Shown: positions 9,106 to 18,400, counted from the first letter of the stretch. The stretch is 63,081 bases of DNA from Helicobacter anseris (GCF_003364335.1 NZ_NXLX01000009.1:1-63081), one strand, 5' to 3'. Notes: generated by a model from the sequence alone, not told the origin. Program-made: numbers and translations.

Positions 9106-9741
9106 TCATAAAGCTTGCATTTTTTCATAGATTTCTCTTTTTGCCTCATCAATACTCAAAGTCTTATCTAATAAAAAAGGTTCTGATAAAAAAAAGTCTA
9201 TTCTGCTAAAAGGTTTTGGAATTTGAAACTTATCCCAAGTTTTAAGCTCCCAAAAACTATGATTATGAACGCGAAAAAAACTTAATGGAATCTGGGTTTT
9301 CTGACCCATAGCAACAACCCCATCTGCAATGCTATGATAAGGACCTCTTGGTCCATCAGGAGTAATCCCCATATCCCATCCTTCTTTTAAATTTTTAAAA
9401 GAATCTAGTAAAACCCTCATTCCCCCTCTATCTACTCCATTGTAATTTGTAGAACCTCTAACAGCCCTAAACTCAAAGCAAGCACAAATTCTAGAAATCA
9501 ACTCGCCATGAAAATGCTTACTTGCAATAATAAAAATTTTTGGCTTTTTACGCAATTTTAGATACGCAAATGGCAACATCAAAAACTCGCCGTGCCAAAA
9601 GGTAGCAATACAATTTGTATGTTGCAATTCCTCTGAAATATAAAATCTTTTTTTACAACTCCAATAAATAAGCCACATAAAAAACCACATTAAACGCGGT
9701 AAAAAAAATAAGACAATCTGACGCTTAAGAGAAAATTTCAT
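9106..9741 (-). CDS. lpxJ: DUF374 lipid A late acyltransferase
   Basis: Member of the DUF374 branch of the lysophospholipid acyltransferase superfamily. The H. pylori member was shown to be LpxJ, which adds a secondary acyl chain to lipid A. The 211-residue protein has an N-terminal hydrophobic anchor (about 8-28), FWHGEF at 48-53, SKHFHGE at about 74-80 and TPDGPRGP at 127-134, all typical of DUF374. A TTG precedes the ATG by one codon. The ATG forms an ATGA overlap with miaB and is preferred. With lpxL nearby, both late acyltransferases of this pathway are in the window. Confidence 0.85.
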   Translation of the reverse strand: MKFSLKRQIVLFFLPRLMWFFMWLIYWSCKKRFYISEELQHTNCIATFWHGEFLMLPFAYLKLRKKPKIFIIASKHFHGELISRICACFEFRAVRGSTNYNGVDRGGMRVLLDSFKNLKEGWDMGITPDGPRGPYHSIADGVVAMGQKTQIPLSFFRVHNHSFWELKTWDKFQIPKPFSRIDFFLSEPFLLDKTLSIDEAKREIYEKMQAL

Positions 9742-11048
9742 CAAACACTTTGACCAATCAAACTGCCACCATTTGTAGCAATAATCTTAACTCTTACCAT
9801 ACTCCCTAATGATAAAAACTCATTTTCTATTCTTACCAATCTACCATTATCACTTCTGCCTTCTGAAAACACTTCATTTTGGCTTTGCTTATGATTTTCT
9901 ATCAAAACAATATGCTCCTTTCCAAGCTCTTTTTGAGAATCTTCTTTTAAAATTTCTTTATGGCGATTTTGTAAAATAGCTAATCTTTGTGAGGCAACAT
10001 TTTGAGGAACCTCTAAATCTTTACTCCAAGTTGCAGATTCTGTATGAGGACGGGGAGAATATACAAAACTATAAAGTGTATCAAAACGCACTTGCTCTAA
10101 TACATCTAAAGTATCTTGAAAATCAGAATCTTCTTCTGTTGGGAATCCCACGATGATATCTGTGCTAATCCCAACATTTGGAACAAGACTTTTTAATTTT
10201 TCAATACGATTTAAATACCATTCTTTCGTATAGCCCCTACGCATTGCCTTTAAGACTTTGCTAGATCCACTCTGTAATGGAATATGAATTGACTTACACA
10301 CCTTTGGATTACTGGCAAATTCTTCTAAAAACTCATCATTCATATGCAAAGGATGAGGAGAGGTAAAACGAATACGCTCTAAACCATCAATCTTTGCCAT
10401 TTGATTTAAAAGTTGTGTAAAATTTATTTCTGGATGAGGAGAGGTAAAACGCACGCCATAGTTATTTACATTTTGTCCTAATAGCATAATCTCTTTGACA
10501 CCATTATCAACCAATTTTCTTGCTTCATTTAAAAGCAATTCTAAAGGAATAGATATCTCCTTACCTCTTGTGTGAGGGACAATACAATAAGCACACTTTT
10601 TATCACAACCAATTGAAATATTTAGCAGTGCTTTTACCCCTGTATTTCTGGCAATATCATACACATAAGCACTATCATCATAATCAATAGAAACTTCCAC
10701 TGCCTTAGGCTTATGTATCACCTCTGTGATTTTTGAAACATTTCTTGCCCCTAATACAAAATCTACTTGGGGTGCTTTCTTGATAATCTGCTCTCCCATA
10801 TGACTAGCGGTGCAACCACAAATTCCAATCTTAGCATTGGGTTTTTTCAATTTTGCAAATTGACCAATTTCAGAAAAAAGTTTTCTTTCTGGCTTCTCTC
10901 TCACGCTGCAAGTATTGATTAAAATCAAATCAGCTTCTTTTGGAGAATCTGTAAGCTCATACCCCTCTTTTTTTTGCAATTCAGATATCATATGCTCGCT
11001 ATCGCGAGTATTCATCGCACAACCTAATGTTTCAATATAAAGTTTCAT
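9741..11048 (-). CDS. miaB: tRNA-2-methylthio-N6-dimethylallyladenosine synthase
   Basis: Radical SAM methylthiotransferase that thiomethylates i6A37 in tRNAs reading codons beginning with U. The protein (435 aa) has all three parts. The N-terminal UPF0004 domain has cluster cysteines C10, C47 and C79. The radical SAM motif is C148-X3-C152-X2-C155. A C-terminal TRAM domain covers about residues 370-435. It is translated just before lpxJ with an ATGA overlap. Confidence 0.96.
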   Translation of the reverse strand: MKLYIETLGCAMNTRDSEHMISELQKKEGYELTDSPKEADLILINTCSVREKPERKLFSEIGQFAKLKKPNAKIGICGCTASHMGEQIIKKAPQVDFVLGARNVSKITEVIHKPKAVEVSIDYDDSAYVYDIARNTGVKALLNISIGCDKKCAYCIVPHTRGKEISIPLELLLNEARKLVDNGVKEIMLLGQNVNNYGVRFTSPHPEINFTQLLNQMAKIDGLERIRFTSPHPLHMNDEFLEEFASNPKVCKSIHIPLQSGSSKVLKAMRRGYTKEWYLNRIEKLKSLVPNVGISTDIIVGFPTEEDSDFQDTLDVLEQVRFDTLYSFVYSPRPHTESATWSKDLEVPQNVASQRLAILQNRHKEILKEDSQKELGKEHIVLIENHKQSQNEVFSEGRSDNGRLVRIENEFLSLGSMVRVKIIATNGGSLIGQSV

Positions 11049-11059
11049 TATTCTAAAGC

Positions 11060-11296
11060 TTAAATGATATGCAATTCAAAAATAAATTCTTTTTCATCAA
11101 GTCCAAAAGAAATCTTATTAAGTTTTGCCGAACGCTTCTTATCTAAAAAAGCTTTCATAACCTTTTGCAAATCCTTTTCCTTATTTTCTCTATCAAGATA
11201 AAAAAACTTCTCACCAACAGCTTGTTCCATCATTTCATCTAAACTAATATTTTGAGGCTGAGAGTCTTTATTTGTCAATGCAAGCTTTAATTCCAT
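11060..11296 (-). CDS. small HP0268-like protein
   Basis: 78-residue protein ending [11 protein letters not shown]. It resembles the H. pylori HP0268 family, a small alpha/beta protein reported to have nicking nuclease activity; both the C-terminal ELHII-type ending and the position next to miaB fit. No other motif is visible. It is 11 bases upstream of miaB and likely its operon partner. The nuclease role here is inferred from the family. Confidence 0.65.
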   Translation of the reverse strand: MELKLALTNKDSQPQNISLDEMMEQAVGEKFFYLDRENKEKDLQKVMKAFLDKKRSAKLNKISFGLDEKEFIFELHII

Positions 11297-11381
11297 AATT
11301 CCACTCCAATAAAATAAATTTATTAAACTAAAAACGCAATTATATCTTTAAACATTAAAAATTAGCAATGTTTAATGTTTT

Positions 11382-11390
11382 TGGTATAAT
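11382..11390 (+). promoter_or_regulatory. extended -10 promoter of nusA
   Basis: TGGTATAAT is a perfect extended -10 element, in a T-rich context as is usual for the Helicobacter housekeeping sigma factor. It lies 107 bases before the nusA ATG, which gives a leader of about 100 bases. Confidence 0.6.
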
Positions 11391-11497
11391 TAGCACACTC
11401 CTAAATTTAACTTCGATGAAATGAAAAAATCAGATTTTTCAAAAGCAAGCATAAATACAGGTGTTAAAAACTAAATAAAAAAGGTAACTCTATAGCT

Positions 11498-12610
11498 ATG
11501 GAAAAGATACTAGACATTATCGAAATTCTTTCTTATGAAAAAGGGATTCCCAATGATGTTGTATTAGACATCGTAAAAAATCTTATCATCAAAACTGCAA
11601 AACAAGAGATTGGTGAGGATATTGATTATAGTGTAGAAGAGAATCTTAAAGATAGATCCTTAAAACTTATCCATAATTTACAGATTTGCAATGATGATGA
11701 TATTGCCCTAAAGCAAGGATTATGCAATTTCATCAGCCTTAGTGAGGCAAAAAAAATAGATTCCACACTTAGTGTAGGTGATTTAATAAAATCTGAGCTC
11801 ACCTTAGAAAATATGAGTCGCAGTGCCGTCAATAGAATTTTTCAAGATTTAGAATTCCATCTACAACGCACCATTGAAGATCAGCTTTTTAAAGGCTTTA
11901 AAGAAAAAGTTGGAAAATTGGTAAGTGGGGTTGTTTTAGAAGTAGATTCTCAAGAGACTACTTTTATTGAAATCAATGATATCAGAGCCTTTTTACCAAT
12001 CAAAAGTCGTATAAAAGGTGAAAAATTTAAAATAGGAGATAGCGTAAAAGCTATTTTAAAAAATGTAAAAATGGATAGAAATGGTATTCATATAGAGCTT
12101 TCCAGAACAACTCCAAAAATGCTTGAAGAGCTTTTAAAACTCGAAGTTCCTGAAATTAAAGATGGTGAGGTTAGTATTTTTAAAACAGCTAGAATACCAG
12201 GAGATAGGGCAAAGATTGCAGTATTTTCTTCAAATCCAAAAGTTGATCCCATTGGCTCTACTGTCGGCGTAAAGGGTGTAAGAATCAATGCTGTAGGCAA
12301 ACAACTCTGTGGTGAAAATATTGATTGTATTGAATATTCTGAAGTGCCTGAAATATTCCTTACAAGAGCCCTAGCTCCGGCAAATATTATTAGTGTTCAA
12401 ATTAAAAAAGAAACTTCAAAAGCCATTGTAAAAATTATGTCTGATCAAAAAAGCAAAGCGATTGGAAGAAATGGGGTTAATATTCGCCTTGCCTCGATGT
12501 TAACTGGTTATGAAATTGAAATTGAAGAAATAGATTCTATAGAATCTCAAGAAAATTCTAATGTATCAAAACTTGGGCTTGATGCATTAGAATCCTTATT
12601 TAAATCCTAA
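11498..12610 (+). CDS. nusA: transcription termination/antitermination factor NusA
   Basis: RNA polymerase-binding factor that modulates pausing, termination and antitermination. The 370-residue protein has the N-terminal RNAP-binding domain (about 1-125), an S1 domain (about 132-200) and two KH domains. The second region contains VDPIGSTVGVKGVRINAV and KAIGRNGVNIRLAS, the GXXG loops of the KH fold. There is no C-terminal acidic repeat as in E. coli, which is normal for this phylum. It ends one base from the flgG stop on the other strand. Confidence 0.95.
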   Translation: MEKILDIIEILSYEKGIPNDVVLDIVKNLIIKTAKQEIGEDIDYSVEENLKDRSLKLIHNLQICNDDDIALKQGLCNFISLSEAKKIDSTLSVGDLIKSELTLENMSRSAVNRIFQDLEFHLQRTIEDQLFKGFKEKVGKLVSGVVLEVDSQETTFIEINDIRAFLPIKSRIKGEKFKIGDSVKAILKNVKMDRNGIHIELSRTTPKMLEELLKLEVPEIKDGEVSIFKTARIPGDRAKIAVFSSNPKVDPIGSTVGVKGVRINAVGKQLCGENIDCIEYSEVPEIFLTRALAPANIISVQIKKETSKAIVKIMSDQKSKAIGRNGVNIRLASMLTGYEIEIEEIDSIESQENSNVSKLGLDALESLFKS

Positions 12611-13399
12611 TTAGCGTTTTAATCCATTCACTGTTTGCAACATTGCATCTGCAGTTTGAATGGATTTAGAGTTTGCCTCATATGCTCTCTGCCCTGTAAT
12701 AAGATCTGTCATTTCTTCTACTAATCTTACATTACTGAGTTCTAAAAACCCTTGTCTGAGAGAACCCATTCCATTTGTTCCTGCAATACCTACTATAGCC
12801 TCTCCTGAAGCATTTGTATTGATATAAAGATTATCTCCTAAACTATGCAATCCAGCAGGATTGATAAAGTTTGCTAATTCAATCTGCCCCAATACATTGC
12901 TAGCACCTTGATTTCCTTGCACTACACTTACTGTTCCATCATTACCGATATTGATTTGTGTTGCATCTTGAGGCACTGTAATTTGAGGCAACAACAAATA
13001 ACCTTCTGAGGTAACCACATTTCCATTATCATCTAATTTAAAATTTCCACTTCTAGTATATGCAATCGTCCCATCAGGCAATTGAATCTGAAAAAAACCT
13101 TTTCCAGTTATAGCAACATCAAGATTGTTTTCTGTTTCCTTTGGACTTCCTTGAGAAAACATTTTAGTAATAGCACCAGCTCTTACACCCAATCCTACCT
13201 CAATACCAGTTGGAGAAATCGTATTTTCACTAGTCGCTGTACCTGCGTATTGCATACTTTGATAGAATAAATCATTAAATTCTGCCCGCTGTTTTTTATA
13301 ACCAGCAGTATTCACATTGGCAATATTGTTTGAAGTGGTATCTATTTGTAACTGCTGACCCAACATACCAGTAGTCGCAGAGTATAAAGAACGCATCAT
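12611..13399 (-). CDS. flgG: flagellar distal rod protein FlgG
   Basis: Structural protein of the distal rod of the flagellar basal body, exported by the flagellar type III apparatus. The 262-residue length is standard. The N-terminus RSLYSATTGMLGQQ...NNIANVNTAGYKK is the rod/hook signature, and the C-terminal helix contains MTDLITGQRAYEANSKSIQTAD. Two consecutive ATGs are possible; AAGGA is spaced six bases from the first. A sigma54 promoter directly upstream fits the class of middle flagellar genes. Confidence 0.95.
   Translation of the reverse strand: MMRSLYSATTGMLGQQLQIDTTSNNIANVNTAGYKKQRAEFNDLFYQSMQYAGTATSENTISPTGIEVGLGVRAGAITKMFSQGSPKETENNLDVAITGKGFFQIQLPDGTIAYTRSGNFKLDDNGNVVTSEGYLLLPQITVPQDATQINIGNDGTVSVVQGNQGASNVLGQIELANFINPAGLHSLGDNLYINTNASGEAIVGIAGTNGMGSLRQGFLELSNVRLVEEMTDLITGQRAYEANSKSIQTADAMLQTVNGLKR
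12621..12666. repeat. inverted repeat at the nusA-flgG junction
   Basis: A 10-base perfect inverted repeat (AATCCATTCA and TGAATGGATT) flanks a smaller TGCAA-CA-TTGCA hairpin. The whole lies within the last codons of flgG, ten bases beyond the nusA stop. No T-run follows on either side, so it is not a classical intrinsic terminator, but it could slow polymerase or protect the two converging transcripts. It may be chance. Confidence 0.35.
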
Positions 13400-13434
13400 G
13401 CTCTATCCTTAGAATCTAAATTTTATTAGAACAA

Positions 13435-13450
13435 AGCAAAAATAATTCCA
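13435..13450 (-). promoter_or_regulatory. sigma54 (RpoN) promoter of flgG
   Basis: On the minus strand the site reads TGGAATTATTTTTGCT. The -24 GG and -12 GC pairs are separated by exactly 10 bases, as RpoN requires. Transcription would begin about 25 bases before the flgG start. The site begins only four bases beyond the end of the upstream ABC transporter gene. Confidence 0.75.
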
Positions 13451-13453
13451 AAA

Positions 13454-14218
13454 CTAACTAAAAATGAAAATTTGAGAATTTAGTTTTTCAACTTTTATAG
13501 GAATATCATAAAGTGTGCTTAATTTTTCTTGTGTCATAACAGTTTGCACATCTCCGCTATAGAGATTTTTTCCATCCTTGATCATATAGACTCTATCTGC
13601 GTATTTACACACTATATTTGGATCATGGATATTTATAAGCGCACAAAGTTTGTATTCTTTAATTTTTTTTATCAAAATATCAAAAAAAATCCTCTGATTC
13701 TTTAAATCAAGCCATGCCGTAGGTTCATCTAGAAGTAATACCTTGCTTTTTTGCAATAAAGCCCTAGCGAGCAAAACCATCTGTTTTTGTCCTCCGCTAA
13801 GGCTTTGTAAGGAATATTTCTCAAAATCCAAAATCCCCAAATCTTTTAAAATATCTCTGGCATGTTGCAACACCTGTTTATTTGGATTTTCATACCATTT
13901 AAATTCATTATTTGCACCAAAAGAAATAAAATCCAAAACATTATAATCAAATGCACACTCAAATTTTTGAGGCACAAAAGCAATGATTTTAGAACGCTCT
14001 AAAGAAGAGAGTGTTTGTATGTTGATGGTATTAAAAAATATTTCCCCCTTAAAAATATCCAATCCTCCTATAACAGATTCCATCAATGTGCTCTTTCCAC
14101 TTCCATTTAAGGCGAGCATCGCGGTTAGTTCAGATGGATACAACTCTAAACTAATATCTTTTAATATTTCATTGCCAGATCTCTTAACACTTAGATTACA
14201 AATCTTAAGACTATTCAT
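13454..14218 (-). CDS. FecE-type ABC transporter ATPase for iron/siderophore/cobalamin
   Basis: Cytoplasmic ATPase (254 aa) of the FecCDE/BtuCD importer class. Motifs in order are Walker A ALNGSGKST at 36-44 (Ala in place of the first Gly), Q-loop VPQKF, signature LSGGQKQ and Walker B VLLLDEPTAW. It starts immediately after the permease gene, so the two form one unit. No periplasmic binding protein is encoded nearby; it may be elsewhere in the genome. The metal or chelate is not readable, but Helicobacter FecDE-type systems handle ferric or nickel chelates. Confidence 0.85.
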   Translation of the reverse strand: MNSLKICNLSVKRSGNEILKDISLELYPSELTAMLALNGSGKSTLMESVIGGLDIFKGEIFFNTINIQTLSSLERSKIIAFVPQKFECAFDYNVLDFISFGANNEFKWYENPNKQVLQHARDILKDLGILDFEKYSLQSLSGGQKQMVLLARALLQKSKVLLLDEPTAWLDLKNQRIFFDILIKKIKEYKLCALINIHDPNIVCKYADRVYMIKDGKNLYSGDVQTVMTQEKLSTLYDIPIKVEKLNSQIFIFS

Positions 14219-15184
14219 CTAGTATTTTCTCAAAAACAAAAAAGTTAAAAACAATGGGGCTCCAACAATTGCACTCAAAGCCCCAACAGGCAAATCATTA
14301 CTACTAATATTTTTTGCCAAAAAATCCATAAACAACAAAACTATAGCTCCAAGCAACATACTTGTAGGAAGCAGGGTTCTCATATTAGATCCAACAAATA
14401 CTCTAGCAAAATGTGGAACAATCAAACCTATCCAACCTATTGTCCCACTTACACTCACCACAATACCACAAATAAAACTAATAAGAACAATGCAACAAAT
14501 TTTCAAAATATTGGGATTTACCCCTAAACTTAAAGCCTCCAAATCACTCAAAGCAAGAATATTGATTTTAAAACGCAATAAAAAAAGGGGAATAAAACCT
14601 ATTAGTCCTGCAAAAAATACCAAAAATACATCATTCCATGTGGCCAAAGAGAGACTTCCTAATAACCATATAACAATTGCTTGAGCCTTGTCTGGAGCAA
14701 CAAAATATTTTATTAAACCAGAAAAAGCACTTAAAAAAGAAGAAAAAATTACACCAATCAAGATGAGAGAAATTGAAGAATTTTTAGAAAACCGTGCAAA
14801 AAACAATATCAAAAAAGCTGAAATTATTGCACCAAGAAATGCAAAACCTCCAACCCAATAACCGCTAAAAAATCCTATGCACAATGCACAACCAAAAGCA
14901 GCTCCTGAAGAAATTCCTAGCAAAAAAGGATCTACTAACGGATTTCTAAAAATATTTTGCATTATAGCGCCACATCCAGATAAACTTGCACCAACAAGCA
15001 AGGCTAGCAAAACCCTAGGTAAGCGTATTTCATATAAAATCATTCCCTCTGCACTAAGTTTTGCTCCATTAAAAAAATGCAAGAATAAATTCTTTATTGC
15101 AGCAATATAAGAAAAACTAGAAGTATCAAAAAGCAAAATAACAAAACAACAGAAAAATAAAAAAATCCCTAAAAATTTTTGCAT
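14219..15184 (-). CDS. FecCD-family ABC transporter permease
   Basis: Polytopic inner membrane permease (321 aa, about nine to ten hydrophobic segments). It carries family phrases: the N-terminal LPRVLLALLVGASLSGCGAIMQ, GISSGAAFGCAL, and the C-terminal DLPVGALSAIVGAPLFLTFL. It works with the ATPase gene that follows without a gap. The start overlaps the gpsA stop as TAATG, so gpsA, permease and ATPase share an operon, although gpsA belongs to a different pathway. Confidence 0.88.
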   Translation of the reverse strand: MQKFLGIFLFFCCFVILLFDTSSFSYIAAIKNLFLHFFNGAKLSAEGMILYEIRLPRVLLALLVGASLSGCGAIMQNIFRNPLVDPFLLGISSGAAFGCALCIGFFSGYWVGGFAFLGAIISAFLILFFARFSKNSSISLILIGVIFSSFLSAFSGLIKYFVAPDKAQAIVIWLLGSLSLATWNDVFLVFFAGLIGFIPLFLLRFKINILALSDLEALSLGVNPNILKICCIVLISFICGIVVSVSGTIGWIGLIVPHFARVFVGSNMRTLLPTSMLLGAIVLLFMDFLAKNISSNDLPVGALSAIVGAPLFLTFLFLRKY

Positions 15185-16101
15185 TAAGACATCAATTTTT
15201 CTAAGCTTTGCTGAGGAGAGTTCTGATTGTGTAATATTTTATGCACTTCATCTGCAATGGGGGTATAGATATTTTTTTCTCTCGCAATCTTAACAATTGC
15301 ATCAGCTGTTTTTACCCCTTCTGCCACCTCTCCTAATTCTTGTAAGATTATCTCAATTTTTTTTCCCTGAGCAAGTCCAAGACCAACTCTATAATTTCTA
15401 GAAAGATTTGAGCTTGCACTCAAAAATAAATCACCCGCTCCAGATAACCCTAAAAAAGTCTGCATCTTTGCACCAAAAAATTCTCCAAAACGACTCATCT
15501 CAATCAAACCTCTTGAGAGAAGGGAGGCTCTTGCATTATTTCCCAACTCTAATCCATCACAGATTCCACTTGCAATGGCAATAACATTTTTATAAGCACC
15601 AGCAACCTCACCACCTATAATATCATCCTTAATATAAGCCTTGATGAAATTTGGAAAACAATCTGCAAACATCTTTGCCACACAATGATTTTGAGCATGT
15701 ATAGCAAGTGCACAAGGGAGCGATTGCATCACCTCTTTTGCAAACGATGGCCCTGACAAAAAACATAAATTCTCTTGATTTAAAAAATCATAGGCAATGT
15801 CACTTACAAAGGCTCCGCTATTAGATTCTATTCCCTTGCATGCAAAAAGCATTCTAATATCTTTTTTTAACTGGTGATTCTCAAACCATTTTCTTAATGC
15901 TGAAGTTGTAATTGCATTCACAAATAAATCACTCTGTAACGAATCCTTAAAATCTACTTGTTTTATAGGATATTGCGTCTTTATTGTCTTAAGGAAATCT
16001 GTAAGATTTTGTCTAGAAACGATAAATACTTCACTCTTAAAACTTAATGCATAAGCCAATGCTCTACCCCAGGCACCGCCACCAAAAATAGTAATTTGCA
16101 C
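15184..16101 (-). CDS. gpsA: glycerol-3-phosphate dehydrogenase [NAD(P)+]
   Basis: Reduces dihydroxyacetone phosphate to sn-glycerol-3-phosphate for phospholipid synthesis. The 305-residue protein has the Rossmann motif GGGAWG at 8-13, [15 protein letters not shown] and the catalytic-domain phrases [20 protein letters not shown] and [13 protein letters not shown]. The start codon is GTG, preceded by AGGGGA at five bases; no ATG fits. It is coupled to the ABC permease downstream. Confidence 0.94.
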   Translation of the reverse strand: MQITIFGGGAWGRALAYALSFKSEVFIVSRQNLTDFLKTIKTQYPIKQVDFKDSLQSDLFVNAITTSALRKWFENHQLKKDIRMLFACKGIESNSGAFVSDIAYDFLNQENLCFLSGPSFAKEVMQSLPCALAIHAQNHCVAKMFADCFPNFIKAYIKDDIIGGEVAGAYKNVIAIASGICDGLELGNNARASLLSRGLIEMSRFGEFFGAKMQTFLGLSGAGDLFLSASSNLSRNYRVGLGLAQGKKIEIILQELGEVAEGVKTADAIVKIAREKNIYTPIADEVHKILHNQNSPQQSLEKLMS

Positions 16102-16162
16102 TCTATTCCCCTTGAATCAAAAAGAAAATTTTTAAGTAATTTTAATATAAAAGCTTAAAAAA

Positions 16163-16804
16163 TTACTCTTTTGGATTTTCTAAAAATTCTTTAAAAGCCT
16201 GTATTTCTTTCTCCTGATCTTGAATGATAGCTTTTGCAATTTGAATTATCTCTGGATTTTTACTCCATTCTAAAATCTGCCTAGAAGCAATAATTGCACC
16301 TTGATGATGTGGAATCATGGAGGCAATAAAATCCTTATTCACATCACCACTCTCTTTAACTTTTTGCATCGCTTCTTCCATTAGGTGCATATCTTGTTTA
16401 GCCTTTTTTGCAAATTGTTTATAATTTTTTGTCTTTGTCTTTTTTAAATCTTTCAAAACAAGTTTAAAATGTGTAATTTCTTTTTCTTGACTTTGTATAA
16501 TCGCTGTTGCAAATTCAATAACCTTAGGATTCTGAGAATATTTTAACAATACCTTTGATGAAAGAATTGCACCTTGATGATGTGGAATCATATTTTCCAA
16601 AAAGTCAATTTCTGCATTACCACTCTCTATCCATTTCTCACACATCATCGGCAGATGCATCAAATCCATTACTTCTTTTGATGGATTATCCATCAATTGC
16701 TCCTTTACACTCAAATCACAATGCTTAATATGGTGATTGTGATGTGATATTTCTCCTGCGAAACAAAAACCAATTACCATTAAAAACAAGAAAAATTTTT
16801 TCAT
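16163..16804 (-). CDS. secreted tandem DUF305 protein
   Basis: Exported histidine-rich protein (213 aa) with a signal peptide (about residues 1-16) followed by HHNHH at 21-25. Two DUF305 units each contain MIPHHQGAI (72-80 and 163-171) and an echoing QEKEI helix end (about 105-110 and 196-201). DUF305 proteins fold as ferritin-like helical bundles, and some bind copper or other metals in the periplasm (CopM type). The close similarity of the halves indicates internal duplication. It is divergent from uppS and has no operon partner. A role in metal storage or detoxification is inferred. Confidence 0.82.
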   Translation of the reverse strand: MKKFFLFLMVIGFCFAGEISHHNHHIKHCDLSVKEQLMDNPSKEVMDLMHLPMMCEKWIESGNAEIDFLENMIPHHQGAILSSKVLLKYSQNPKVIEFATAIIQSQEKEITHFKLVLKDLKKTKTKNYKQFAKKAKQDMHLMEEAMQKVKESGDVNKDFIASMIPHHQGAIIASRQILEWSKNPEIIQIAKAIIQDQEKEIQAFKEFLENPKE

Positions 16805-16877
16805 CTTTTACTCCTAAAAACAATAATTTTGTATTGTATTTAGTGCTTATAAATCATCAAATAATAATTTATTATTT

Positions 16878-16886
16878 TGCTACAAT
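16878..16886 (+). promoter_or_regulatory. extended -10 promoter of uppS
   Basis: TGCTACAAT is one base from the extended -10 consensus and lies 31 bases before the uppS ATG. The leader contains a strong AAGGAGG ribosome site. Confidence 0.5.
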
Positions 16887-16917
16887 CACATATATTTTTT
16901 ATAGTTAAGGAGGCAAG

Positions 16918-17601
16918 ATGAATGAACTTGCACATCTTGCCATTATTATGGATGGGAATGGGCGCTGGGCACAAGCTCAAAATAAAGCAAGAATCGAGGG
17001 ACATAAAGCTGGTGCTAAAATAGTTAGAGATATTACCATATGGTGTGCTAAAAATACTATTGAATATCTCACCTTATATGCATTTTCTACAGAAAATTGG
17101 AAGCGTCCAAAAGCAGAAGTTAATTTTCTAATGAAACTTTTATTAAAATATCTTAAATCAGAAAAAAAAACCTATCTTGACAATAATATACGCTTTAAAG
17201 CAATTGGGGATATATCCTTGTTTAACAATCCATTAAAAGAAATGATTTTGGATTTAGAGGAATGCACTAAGAACAATACCAATCTTACTCAAATTCTTGC
17301 ACTAAATTACGGGAGCAGAGATGAAATACTTAGATGTTTTCAAAAAATATTTCATAAATATACAGCTGAAACAATTTTAGAAAAAATTATACAAGAAAAT
17401 CTAGATACTGCTGGGATTCCTGATGTAGATTTGCTTATACGAACTGGGGGAGAGCAGAGAATCTCAAATTTTCTACTTTGGCAAATTAGCTATGCAGAAT
17501 TACACTTTACTCAAACTTTTTGGCCTGATTTTAATACACAAGAACTTGAAAGTATTATTACAAACTTTAAACAAAGAAACCGTCGTTTTGGTGGATTATA
17601 A
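16918..17601 (+). CDS. uppS: undecaprenyl diphosphate synthase
   Basis: cis-Prenyltransferase that makes the C55 lipid carrier for peptidoglycan and LPS. The 227-residue protein has IIMDGNGRWA with catalytic D12, the LYAFSTENWKRP substrate motif and RTGGEQRISNFLLWQ...YAE near the C-terminus. AAGGAGG lies in front of ATG. An A9 run inside the gene (codons about 82-85) is a potential slippage site but keeps the frame here. Confidence 0.95.
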   Translation: MNELAHLAIIMDGNGRWAQAQNKARIEGHKAGAKIVRDITIWCAKNTIEYLTLYAFSTENWKRPKAEVNFLMKLLLKYLKSEKKTYLDNNIRFKAIGDISLFNNPLKEMILDLEECTKNNTNLTQILALNYGSRDEILRCFQKIFHKYTAETILEKIIQENLDTAGIPDVDLLIRTGGEQRISNFLLWQISYAELHFTQTFWPDFNTQELESIITNFKQRNRRFGGL

Positions 17602-17608
17602 TCCCTAT

Positions 17609-17619
17609 CCCCCCCCCCC
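17609..17619. repeat. C11 homopolymer tract in the uppS-mdaB intergenic region
   Basis: Eleven consecutive C residues begin seven bases after the uppS stop. The surrounding 186 bases between the uppS and mdaB stops contain no convincing gene on either strand; every frame is broken by stops. Tracts of this length in this group normally sit in phase-variable genes, so this may be the remnant of one, or may alter RNA 3' ends. Confidence 0.7.
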
Positions 17620-17787
17620 AAGAGAGCTGTTGGAATTTGAGAAAAATTTATAATCTCAATAAAATGTCATCTGAAACAAATATTTCTAACTAAACTTCAT
17701 TTTCTGCAAGTTTTTTTAGGGCTTTTTGGCAATTATTGCATCACCTTTTGTGCCAAATAGAAGCTATTGATTTGTTTAAGTTTTTCA

Positions 17788-18375
17788 TTAATTACCTCCA
17801 AAGTTTGCCAATAAGAATGCTTTATACTCTTTTAAATACCTATCTATTTGTGGATTCTTAACCACATCATTGCAAATAAAGGTGGGTAAAGCTTGCATTC
17901 CTAAAAATTGATGCGCTTTATGTAAGTGTAAATACACCCCATCCACCCCTACTCCTTCAAAAAAATCATCTTTATTTATAAAAGCCTCAATAGGGGCATT
18001 CCATGTAAGACTAAAAAGATATTTTTTGTTCTGCAACAATCCTCCCTTTCCATAATTTTTTGTAGGATGCAAATGACTTCTACCGTCATTTTGATAAAAA
18101 ACACCATAACCTGCTGTAAATACTTCATCAATATATTTTTTCACAATCCAAGGCTCTCCCATCCACCAACCTGGCATTTGATAAATTATCACATCGCTTT
18201 TTAAAATCTTTTGTACTTCTTCTTGGATATCATATCCCTTGTCAATAAATGTTTGTTTTATTTCACAATCTAGTTGTTTTAGAGTTTCATATGCACACTC
18301 ATGCAATGTCTGATTGAGCTTTCCTTGAGAATTTCCAAAAGATTTTGCACCATTTATGAGTAAAATATTTTTCAT
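17788..18375 (-). CDS. mdaB: NAD(P)H-quinone oxidoreductase MdaB
   Basis: Flavodoxin-fold FAD enzyme that reduces quinones by two electrons and protects against oxidative stress; the H. pylori homologue has this role. The 195-residue protein shows the flavin loop LLINGAKSFGNSQGKL, then IIYQMPGWWMGEPWIVKKY and LTWNAPIEAF, all closely matching Helicobacter MdaB. An upstream in-frame start 57 bases earlier was rejected because AAGGATGA sits just before this ATG. It is divergent from an HxlR regulator, the usual arrangement for a redox-controlled quinone reductase. Confidence 0.93.
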   Translation of the reverse strand: MKNILLINGAKSFGNSQGKLNQTLHECAYETLKQLDCEIKQTFIDKGYDIQEEVQKILKSDVIIYQMPGWWMGEPWIVKKYIDEVFTAGYGVFYQNDGRSHLHPTKNYGKGGLLQNKKYLFSLTWNAPIEAFINKDDFFEGVGVDGVYLHLHKAHQFLGMQALPTFICNDVVKNPQIDRYLKEYKAFLLANFGGN

Positions 18376-18400
18376 AATTTCATCCTTCTTTTTTAAAAAC

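Noticed and set aside
17161-17170. A9 run in uppS as a phase-variation switch
   Set aside because: uppS is essential and A-runs of this length are common in AT-rich genes; no sign of a slipped alternative product.
17727-17740. TGGCAATTATTGCA as a sigma54 promoter
   Set aside because: GG and GC are eight bases apart rather than ten, and no gene starts downstream in a useful position.
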